A stretch of DNA of 48,277 bases from assembly GCA_024232355.1 (NCBI GenBank), contig JAAEPW010000018.1, positions 1 to 48,277 on the forward strand. The letters run 5' to 3'. Made by a program: the position numbers and the translations under genes. The stretch comes from Chloroflexota bacterium (GTDB taxonomy: Bacteria > Chloroflexota > Anaerolineae > B4-G1). The notes under the pieces are model-generated. The model was not told the origin of the DNA. It ran no database searches and worked only from the letters and a program-made list of their open reading frames with translations. Shown here piece by piece: positions 42,125 through 48,277 of this stretch (the first letter of the stretch is position 1; every line of letters starts with the position of its first letter).

Positions 42125-44707
42125 ATGAATAAGCACCCTTCCCAGCATCAAACATTGGCCGAGTCGCGCCTGGCCACCATCGCCGCGCTCCAGCAGATTG
42201 ACGACAGCACCCTGGCCCAACTCACCCGCCTCACCCTGCCCAAGATTCGGGCGATCCAACAAGAGGTCGCCCAGGTGCTGCCCGCCGGCAACCTGCCCGC
42301 GTTCGTGTTGAGCGGACTAGTCAAGCTCAAGGGCCGCCGGGTCACTCCAGACCGGGTTCAGCAGGACGTCGCCGCGCTCCTGCGAGGAATCAGCCTGCTC
42401 CCTCGCGGGCTGTACGGTGTCTTTGTCGTTGGGCCTGCCGCCGTCCTTTATGCTTATCAAAAGTTGCTGCAACTGTCAGGCAAAGACCTGGACAGCGCCT
42501 TTCCCCAGGGTGCGTGGCAGTTCTACATCGAATTCGGCCTGCGCGAGGACGCCGCCCACCACACCAACGAGACGGTCGGGTTCCAGCGACTGGTTCCCGC
42601 TCCCATCGACCCGGTCACCGAGGCCAGCGCCTGGGTCTGCGCAGCGATGGAGACCCTGTACCACTATGATGACCTCCTGAACGCCGATTGGACCGAGCGC
42701 GTGATGCTGCGTCTCCTCCTGGAAGAGGCTATCCAGGCCGGGGGCTCCGCTCGCCCGCCTTTTGCCACCCTGGTGCGAGATTGGCACGCGGCCCGCCCGT
42801 ACCACCGTCCAGCCGACGGTTCGGACTATTTGCCCCATCGCCGGGCCGTTTTCCAGAATTTCCTGCAAGAGCGGCTCGCCGCCCTGCCTGCAACTGCCCA
42901 AAAGCGCTTTCACCAACAATACCAGACCCGCCAGAAAAAAGAACTCGCCGCGTACCAGGAACAGATGAGCATCCTGGCCGCCCTGGAACCGGACCGCTAC
43001 CACGAGCAGAAGGCATTTATCCCTCTCTGGCGGGCGTCCGTCGCTTTTGTCTGGAAGAGCCACACCTACGTGCTGCCCGCTTGCCAAAAGGACGAGCGCG
43101 GCAGCCCCCTGTACTACCCGCCATCCCCCGATGACGGTCCACCCCGCCCTCTCTACGCTCTGCCCGGCGGGGAACTGTGCGACGCGAACAGTCAATCGCT
43201 CGCAGTGGACCGCAGCGGGCGGGTCTGGCACCCGGGAAACGAGCAACTTTTGGGCCACCTGCGCCCCCCATCCCCGGAGACGATTCACAGTTGGTTAGCC
43301 CCCATCCTCTCGACGCGCGATCCGGGCACGCCCCCCACGTTGGACCTATTACTGGCCGAAAGCCCGCGCTCGCTCCAGCCGCAGCTGCGCGAAAAGCTGC
43401 CCGTCGCTACCCGGGCCGAGCTAGACGTCTTGCGCCGCGCGCCCATCATCGTCAACTGGGACCCCCGTCCCCACCAGCTTCCGTTGGCCTACATCCGGCG
43501 CGGGCGGCGCGGCATCGGCGACCACGCCCTCACCATCTGTCGCACCGGCCAGAGCGCTGTCTTTGACCAATCCCACGTCTTTTTCGACGGGACGTGGGGC
43601 ATGGCCGTGTCCGAGGTGATGACGGGGAGCGCGATCCATTGGTATAGCCGCATAGCAAACCATCCCGCTGCGCCGACGGCTTTTTCTCCAGCGCCACTGA
43701 TCCTGCGCGGCACATCAGAGGTCAAAGCCCTGGCCCAGCCCCATCGCCAACCCCGCGAGGCGTCCGCTGAGTCAGGCAACATCGATATGCGCGGCCTGCG
43801 CAGCCTGCGCAAATGGCTCCGGCAGCGCGGCGTCACCCTCACCGTCAACGACCTGCTGCTCCTGTACCGATTCTTCCACGCGGCCCAATACCGACCCTCT
43901 CCGGCGCTCGTGCAGGAACTGCAAGCCTTTCGCAGTCGCGCCCAATCCACAGAGGCCCGTGCCGCGCTCCAGTCGATCCAGGATACGTGGGCGCGCTTCC
44001 GAGAGACGAACCCCGCCCTGCTCATCCCGATGGATGCCAGCAACGTCTCGCCCCAAGAACGAATCTTTCCCACCACCTTTCGCAATCCTCTGATCGAGAT
44101 CGGGGACCGATTCGCCGCTGCCCAGGAGCAGTACCGCGCCCTGCCCATATCGGGTCGCGGCTCAGCGGCTCGGCGGCACGAGATCGAGCCCGAGTCTCTC
44201 CAAACCTGGGCCGCCTTTGACCAGGCCCGCCGGGAACTCTTGGCCTATCTCAAGACCTTTGGAGAATTATTGGATGCCCTCAAAGCGGTCACGATGCGGG
44301 GAGAGAGCTTTAACACGGCCACCATCCGGCTGCTGGCCCACTTGCCCACCTCGATGCAGCATCTCTTGGATCAAATCCCCCAGCGCATCGGCGTCCTCAA
44401 CGAGATCATTAAAGGGAATGAAGTCTTTTCCAACGTGGGCCGCGTCGCGCCGGGCACTTTTCTCACCCGCTTTGCCAGCGCCAAGGACGACGGTGAGACC
44501 AAAGAGCTGGTCTGGGGCGTCCTCACCGACGACCGGGACCAGATGTGGATCAGCCTGCGCGACTTTCGGCCCTTTGTCCCCCAGCTCCTGGCGCTGGGAG
44601 AAACCGCGCTGGCCGACTCGTTGGCCCAGGACTATTTGGACAGCTATGTGACGGGTCTCAATCGCTTCGTCGCAGACCTCGGTGACATCATTGCTCTGAA
44701 AGGCTAA
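42125..44707 (+). CDS. Large protein of unknown function, 860 residues
   Basis: 860 residues, no signal peptide or membrane segment, rich in Ala, Arg, Pro and Leu. Conspicuous blocks are PTLDLLLAESPRS (about 420), APIIVNWDPRPHQLPLAYIRR (about 440), VFDQSHVFFDGTWGMAVSEV (about 480) and a helical C-terminus. I do not recognise a family. The FDQSHVFFDGTWG block and a PFATLVRDWHAAR segment are faintly reminiscent of choline/carnitine acyltransferases, but too weak for a call. The ATG lies inside the right target duplication of the MITE. The nearest SD-like AGGAG (42107-42111) is in the MITE's right end, 13 nt away. Confidence 0.75.
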   Translation: MNKHPSQHQTLAESRLATIAALQQIDDSTLAQLTRLTLPKIRAIQQEVAQVLPAGNLPAFVLSGLVKLKGRRVTPDRVQQDVAALLRGISLLPRGLYGVFVVGPAAVLYAYQKLLQLSGKDLDSAFPQGAWQFYIEFGLREDAAHHTNETVGFQRLVPAPIDPVTEASAWVCAAMETLYHYDDLLNADWTERVMLRLLLEEAIQAGGSARPPFATLVRDWHAARPYHRPADGSDYLPHRRAVFQNFLQERLAALPATAQKRFHQQYQTRQKKELAAYQEQMSILAALEPDRYHEQKAFIPLWRASVAFVWKSHTYVLPACQKDERGSPLYYPPSPDDGPPRPLYALPGGELCDANSQSLAVDRSGRVWHPGNEQLLGHLRPPSPETIHSWLAPILSTRDPGTPPTLDLLLAESPRSLQPQLREKLPVATRAELDVLRRAPIIVNWDPRPHQLPLAYIRRGRRGIGDHALTICRTGQSAVFDQSHVFFDGTWGMAVSEVMTGSAIHWYSRIANHPAAPTAFSPAPLILRGTSEVKALAQPHRQPREASAESGNIDMRGLRSLRKWLRQRGVTLTVNDLLLLYRFFHAAQYRPSPALVQELQAFRSRAQSTEARAALQSIQDTWARFRETNPALLIPMDASNVSPQERIFPTTFRNPLIEIGDRFAAAQEQYRALPISGRGSAARRHEIEPESLQTWAAFDQARRELLAYLKTFGELLDALKAVTMRGESFNTATIRLLAHLPTSMQHLLDQIPQRIGVLNEIIKGNEVFSNVGRVAPGTFLTRFASAKDDGETKELVWGVLTDDRDQMWISLRDFRPFVPQLLALGETALADSLAQDYLDSYVTGLNRFVADLGDIIALKG

Positions 44708-44719
44708 ATGACTTATAAT
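44691..44719 (+). promoter_or_regulatory. Candidate promoter for the PrsW-type gene
   Basis: TATAAT (44714-44719) with TTGCTC (44691-44696) 17 bp upstream, overlapping the end of the preceding gene. Predicted start lies about 45 nt before the ATG at 44773. Confidence 0.45.
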
Positions 44720-44772
44720 CGACCACCGAATCGCCGCTGCATCTGGTGGAGCAGGTAGACAAAGGGGGCACA

Positions 44773-45783
44773 ATGGCAATTTTGTTCGGTATTTTCCTCG
44801 TTCTCGTCGTCGGTATCCTGCCGATGGTCGTTTACGCGCTCATCCTGTCGTGGTTCGACCGTTACGAAAAAGAACCACTGGGTCTGTTGATCGCCGCTTT
44901 CCTTTGGGGAGCGATTCCGGCCATCGTCTTTTCCATCATTGCCGAGCTTGTTTTAGACATTCCCATCGCCTACTTTGTCGACCCCGTGGCCGCCGGTGTG
45001 ATCGGGATCGCCGTGATCGCCCCCATCGCCGAAGAGATTTTCAAGGGATTGGCCCTCGTGATCCTGCTGCTCTTTTTCCGCAAAGAGATCGACAGCCCCC
45101 TCGACGGCATCATCTATGGCGGGCTGGTCGGGTTTGGCTTTGCGGCTGTGGAGAATATCGTCTACTTTGCCGGTGCGTTTGCCACGTCTGGTGCAGCGGG
45201 AGTCCTTTTGCTGACCGTATTCCGTGCCTTTGTCTTTGGCCTCAACCACGCTTTATTCACCGGCCTGACCGGCCTGGGGCTGGCGCTGACGCGCACCTCG
45301 CCCAAATGGGTGGTAAAAATCGGCGCGCCTGTCCTGGGCCTGCTCTTGGGAATGACGGCGCACGCCATTCACAACGGCACAGTCATCGCCGCCGATTTGT
45401 GCTGGCCCTGTCTGTTCACCTTTCTCTCAGACTGGGGAGGCGCACTGATCCTGTTCGGCATCATCATCTGGACCTCGGTGCGAGAGCGGCAGTGGATCGT
45501 CAACTTTTTGGTCGACGAGATCGAAAGAGGCACCCTGAGCCGGGACGAGTACGAGGTGGTCTGTTCCTACGTCAATCGGGTGACGGTGCGGGCCGACGCG
45601 CTCTTTCGGGGGCAGTGGCGGCGGTGGTGGGACCTGGGCCACTATTACCGTTTGGCAACGGAATTGGCCTTTGACAAACGCCGCCTGACCCTCTTCCCGG
45701 ATGAAAAAGATACGCGGGCACGCATCGTGCAACTGCGCAGACAAGTGACAAAGTTGGGGAGACAACTATCCCCTGGGCAGTAG
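44773..45783 (+). CDS. PrsW-family intramembrane glutamic-type protease
   Basis: 336 residues with about eight membrane segments. PrsW/CAAX-like motifs: EE at 87-88 in APIAEEIFK, E127 in AAVENIVYF, H159 in GLNHALFTG and H197/H200 in TAHAIHN. In Bacillus PrsW cleaves an anti-sigma factor (RsiW) to start a stress response. The C-terminal ~90 residues are soluble and extra. Starts at the ATG preceded by AAAGGGGG, not at the upstream in-frame ATG. No anti-sigma factor gene is nearby. Confidence 0.9.
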   Translation: MAILFGIFLVLVVGILPMVVYALILSWFDRYEKEPLGLLIAAFLWGAIPAIVFSIIAELVLDIPIAYFVDPVAAGVIGIAVIAPIAEEIFKGLALVILLLFFRKEIDSPLDGIIYGGLVGFGFAAVENIVYFAGAFATSGAAGVLLLTVFRAFVFGLNHALFTGLTGLGLALTRTSPKWVVKIGAPVLGLLLGMTAHAIHNGTVIAADLCWPCLFTFLSDWGGALILFGIIIWTSVRERQWIVNFLVDEIERGTLSRDEYEVVCSYVNRVTVRADALFRGQWRRWWDLGHYYRLATELAFDKRRLTLFPDEKDTRARIVQLRRQVTKLGRQLSPGQ

Positions 45784-45840
45784 AGGGCTCGCCCTCAGAC
45801 AGTAGAGCGGGTTGATTTTGGCGAAACGTGAGGACAAAGT

Positions 45841-46407
45841 ATGGACACAAAAGATATAGACAAGCCAGCAGACATCACGATAAAAACCGACACGGATAGC
45901 GTGAGAATTTCATGGCAATACGTTGCAAGTGGATTGGGCATCGTGGCAGGATTCTGGATATTCTCTTTGATCTTTATCTGTATGGGTATCCAGGAAGAGA
46001 GCCGCCAGATTGCATTCTGCGCTTTCTTCCCTGCGGGTATTCTATCTCTCACAATGCTCTACTATCTCTTGCTGTGGATTCTAAACGAAAAGGTCATCGA
46101 GGTTACCCAAGATTCGCTCTCAACCAAGTGCGAGGGCCCCGTCCCCTGGCTCGCATCCGACCACCTGCTTGACTCGGCAAACATCAAGCAAGTGTACATC
46201 ATAAAAAGAGTTACCGGAGGACGATCCTCAACTACGTATTACGATGTCTACGTTTTGACTCGAGATGAACAGCACGAGAAACTAGTAACCGTGTCTAATG
46301 GGGATTGGGCTTTGTACATAGAGCAAGAAATCGAACGCTTTTGGGGGATCGAGGATCAGGTAGTGCGGGGAGAATGGCGGCCCACCCCATACCTGTGGGA
46401 CAAGTAA
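45841..46407 (+). CDS. Small membrane protein, unknown function
   Basis: 188 residues. Two hydrophobic segments (about 27-48 and 59-81) are followed by a soluble C-terminal half with YIIKRVTGGRSSTTYYDVYVL and IEQEIERFWG, of the kind seen in PH-like bacterial membrane proteins. No firm family. GAGGA lies about 9 nt upstream of the ATG. The 57-nt spacer from prsW makes co-transcription possible. A strong terminator follows about 110 nt downstream. Confidence 0.8.
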   Translation: MDTKDIDKPADITIKTDTDSVRISWQYVASGLGIVAGFWIFSLIFICMGIQEESRQIAFCAFFPAGILSLTMLYYLLLWILNEKVIEVTQDSLSTKCEGPVPWLASDHLLDSANIKQVYIIKRVTGGRSSTTYYDVYVLTRDEQHEKLVTVSNGDWALYIEQEIERFWGIEDQVVRGEWRPTPYLWDK

Positions 46408-46415
46408 CGTGATGC

Positions 46416-46472
46416 AGCATAGCCCCTTGTGGGCGACTTGCAAGGGCACAAGCGGGCACAAGGCCCTATGCT
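46416..46472. repeat. Palindromic intergenic repeat
   Basis: AGCATAGCCCCTTGTG (46416-46431) and CACAAGGCCCTATGCT (46457-46472) pair with 14 of 16 matches. The enclosed 25 nt contain a second dyad, CTTGCAAG (46437-46444). Same design as the 41812-41866 repeat. Confidence 0.6.
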
Positions 46473-46518
46473 ACGGGATTCTCCAATAGCAACCAGTAGC
46501 ATTCAATAACACAAAAGC

Positions 46519-46555
46519 AGAGCCACTGAATCTAATCAGTGGCTCTGTGTTTTTG
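46519..46555 (+). terminator. Strong Rho-independent terminator
   Basis: Perfect 12-bp stem CAGAGCCACTGA (46519-46530) / TCAGTGGCTCTG (46537-46548), 6-nt loop, followed by TGTTTTT. Ends the prsW/membrane-protein transcript. On the other strand, TGCTTTTG after the stem may give weaker reverse termination. Confidence 0.85.
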
Positions 46556-46615
46556 GCGGGAGTGAATGAGAGTCGAACCTACCGCGGCTCGCAAGGCCTT
46601 TTCCGCCAAAAACAT
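46549..46615 (-). pseudogene. tRNA 3'-end-like remnant inside an inverted repeat
   Basis: Read on the minus strand the segment ends GTAGG-TTCGACT-CTCAT-TCACTCCC-GCCA: a T-loop (TTCGACT) followed by an acceptor-like strand and GCCA. No matching 5' half (GGGAGTGA) is seen upstream and the T-stem is poorly paired, so it is not a working tRNA. Perfect 12-bp arms TGTTTTTGGCGG (46549-46560) and CCGCCAAAAACA (46604-46615) bracket it. It may be a relic of an integration site. Confidence 0.35.
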
Positions 46616-46657
46616 AATGGTCAACAAAAACTTGCACACTCTGTCAGCTAGGCTTTT

Positions 46658-46685
46658 TGACAAATTCCTCAATTACGTTTATAAT
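46658..46685 (+). promoter_or_regulatory. Near-perfect sigma-70 promoter
   Basis: TTGACA (46658-46663) and TATAAT (46680-46685), both consensus, with 16-bp spacing. Predicted start around 46692 falls inside the operator. Drives the kinase gene at 46743. Confidence 0.75.
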
Positions 46686-46707
46686 TGGTATATACCAATA
46701 TACCAAT
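46684..46707. promoter_or_regulatory. Operator with three ATACCAAT half-sites overlapping -10
   Basis: ATTGGTAT-ATACCAAT is a perfect 16-bp palindrome (46684-46699), followed directly by a third half-site ATACCAAT (46700-46707). The site overlaps the end of the -10 box and the predicted start, a classic repressor position. The form resembles GntR/YtrA- or NagR-type operators; the regulator is unknown. Confidence 0.65.
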
Positions 46708-46742
46708 TACAAGGATTATCTTTCAATAGACAGTGGAGTATT

Positions 46743-48277
46743 ATGACAAACGACAAACAAACAGCATCTATCTGGAGTGCGAAACCGCGCGAGACGGCCC
46801 AGGCCCGTTTCTCTGATGGACGGATCTTTGAAGCGCCTGTAGGCACATCGGTAGAGCGGTATGTTAGGCTGGCAGTTGGCGATAGCCCTGTCCCCGCCAT
46901 CGCTGCCTTGGTCAACGGCGATCTGCGAGAACTGACTTATCTAATACAATCCGACGCACGGGTAGACCCTGTGCTCCTCTCTGATTCCGACGGTGTGCGC
47001 ATCTACCGCCGCTCTCTCGCCTTTTTGCTGGTGACCGCCGTGCGCGAGTTGTTCCCCGAGGCTCAGGTCTTTGTGGATCACACACTGCCCTTTGGCGGTT
47101 TCTTTTGCAAGGTCCGTGGGCGAGAGCCGTTCAATGCCGAGGAATTGACTCGGATCAAAACTCGGATGCAAGAGATCGTTGCCAATGACGACGCCATCAC
47201 CCGCGAGTTTGTACCGCTCGATGAGGCCGTTCAGATGTTCTGCGACCGGGGTGAGGGCGAAAAAGTCCAGTTGCTGAAACGGCGGCACAAGGATTATCTC
47301 AGCCTCTACAGCTTGCGTGGTTTGCGCGACTATTTCTACGGCTATATGGTCCCATCGACCAGGTATCTTTGTTTTTTTGACCTTCACTTGTGGCCCCCTG
47401 GCTTTGTGCTCCAATACCCCCGTCGCCATCGTCCGACAGAGCTTCTCCCGGCACAACACTATCCTCACCTGCTGGCGATCTTTCAAGAGTACGGCGAGTG
47501 GCTGCGGTTGCTTGGCGTAGAGTCGGTGAGCGGATTAAACGAGGCCATCACCAATGGCCGCATTCGAGAGATCATTCTCGTTTCGGAAGCACTACACGAG
47601 CAGCGCATTACCCAAACCGCCGAAATGATCAACCGCCGACGGGACCAGTTGCGCTTGGTGCTCGTCGCTGGCCCCTCGTCTTCTGGCAAGACCACCTTTT
47701 CCAAGCGACTCTCGATCCAACTACTAGCCCACGGCATCCGTCCCTTTTCCTTGGCATTGGACAACTATGCCGTAGAACGGACAGAGACGCCCCGGGACGA
47801 ACACGGCGAATACGACTTTGAAGCATTGGGAGCGATCGACGTAGCGTTGTTCAACAAGCACCTCCTGGCCCTGATGCGCGGCGATAAGGTACAACTCCCC
47901 CGCTATAACTTTCACACCGGGCACAGAGAAAAGGGTGAGATCGTGCAACTGGGGCCCGACCACATCATCATTGTGGAAGGCATTCACGGCCTGAACCCCT
48001 CACTGGTGCCATCGGTACCAGAAGAGTCAATCTTTCGCGTCTACCTCTCTGCCTTGACACAGCTCAACATTGACCGCCACAACCGGGTGCCGACGACGGA
48101 CACGCGCCTCATCCGCCGCACCGTGCGGGACGCCGTCTACCGGGGATACACGGCCGAAGAGACGTTAAAGCGATGGGAGAGTGTGCGGCGGGGAGAAAAG
48201 CAACACATCTTTCCCTACCAAAAGCACGCCGACGTGATGATCAACACGGCACTGGTCTACGAACTGGCAGTGCTCAA
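46743..48277 (+). CDS. Uridine kinase-like P-loop kinase with ThrRS/TGS-like N-terminus (partial)
   Basis: 511 codons are visible and the frame runs off the window. Residues 20-70 (RFSDGRIFEAPVGTSVERYV) resemble a TGS domain. Residues 70-220 resemble the threonyl-tRNA synthetase second domain (FPEAQVFVDHTLPFGGFFCKV), which in ThrRS edits misacylated tRNA. From about 307, VLVAGPSSSGKTTFSKRLSI is the Walker A of a uridine kinase/phosphoribulokinase, with LALDNYAVER and IIIVEGIHGLNP. This is a recognised family of fused nucleoside-kinase-like proteins of uncertain substrate. GTGGAG precedes the ATG, and promoter and operator lie immediately upstream. Confidence 0.9.
   Translation, partial: MTNDKQTASIWSAKPRETAQARFSDGRIFEAPVGTSVERYVRLAVGDSPVPAIAALVNGDLRELTYLIQSDARVDPVLLSDSDGVRIYRRSLAFLLVTAVRELFPEAQVFVDHTLPFGGFFCKVRGREPFNAEELTRIKTRMQEIVANDDAITREFVPLDEAVQMFCDRGEGEKVQLLKRRHKDYLSLYSLRGLRDYFYGYMVPSTRYLCFFDLHLWPPGFVLQYPRRHRPTELLPAQHYPHLLAIFQEYGEWLRLLGVESVSGLNEAITNGRIREIILVSEALHEQRITQTAEMINRRRDQLRLVLVAGPSSSGKTTFSKRLSIQLLAHGIRPFSLALDNYAVERTETPRDEHGEYDFEALGAIDVALFNKHLLALMRGDKVQLPRYNFHTGHREKGEIVQLGPDHIIIVEGIHGLNPSLVPSVPEESIFRVYLSALTQLNIDRHNRVPTTDTRLIRRTVRDAVYRGYTAEETLKRWESVRRGEKQHIFPYQKHADVMINTALVYELAVL

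Noticed and set aside
46549..46615. Functional tRNA gene
   Set aside because: No 5' half, anticodon arm or well-paired T-stem could be found; recorded only as a remnant.

Overview
The window looks like a chromosomal segment of a Chloroflexota-type bacterium, perhaps related to Anaerolineae. This is an inference from gene content: a Ser/Thr kinase joined by a Pro/Thr-rich stalk to a formylglycine-generating-enzyme (FGE)-like domain, lipoproteins with PT-rich stalks, a very large O-antigen polymerase/ligase with C-terminal TPRs, a TldD/PmbA pair, and many small hairpin repeats. No rRNA or other phylogenetic marker is present, so the assignment rests on style alone.

Layout. From 60 to 8394 everything is on the minus strand. 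It starts with a translationally coupled trio (HdrB-like CCG protein, HdrC-like 4Fe-4S protein, membrane protein). Then come a DJ-1/PfpI-like lipoprotein, a TldD/PmbA metalloprotease pair behind a beta-propeller-like lipoprotein, and a sugar-nucleotide epimerase. A divergent intergenic region at 8395-8557 separates these from a plus-strand lipid kinase (YegS/DagK type).

From 9536 to 39475 all genes run on the plus strand and form one long surface-polysaccharide locus. It opens with a winged-helix regulator whose -10 box lies inside a perfect dyad. A WbpD/WbpE/WbpB-like set follows, predicted to make a 2,3-diacetamido uronic acid, then a GDP-mannose 3,5-epimerase-like SDR and a Wzx flippase. 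Next is a visibly more A+T-rich stretch (about 13.8-29 kb) of sugar-modifying enzymes and glycosyltransferases. It includes three unusual fusions: kinase-methyltransferase, sulfotransferase-methyltransferase and ParB-like-methyltransferase. It also holds an asparagine-synthetase-like amidating enzyme and a CapA-like phosphatase. The locus closes with more GT4 enzymes, an epimerase behind its own promoter, a Wzy-TPR polymerase/ligase, a MraY/WecA-type initiating transferase and a GalU-like pyrophosphorylase, the last three coupled by ATGA overlaps. Read together: sugar-nucleotide supply, lipid-linked initiation, extension, decoration (methyl, sulfate, amide, possibly phosphate), flipping and polymerisation/ligation.

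From 39553 onward come the kinase-FGE receptor, an 860-residue orphan protein whose start codon lies inside the target duplication of a 211-bp MITE-like element, a PrsW-type protease, a small membrane protein, and a partial uridine-kinase-like P-loop kinase with a threonyl-tRNA-synthetase-like N-terminus. This last gene sits behind a near-consensus promoter with an ATTGGTAT/ATACCAAT operator. Small palindromic repeats sit at 2211-2352, 7397-7437, 41812-41866 and 46416-46472.

Intergenic stretches over 300 bases are 41767-42124 (palindrome plus MITE) and 46408-46742 (palindrome, terminator, tRNA-3'-end-like remnant, promoter and operator). No CRISPR array, rRNA or complete tRNA was seen. Bases 1-59 hold nothing I can assign.
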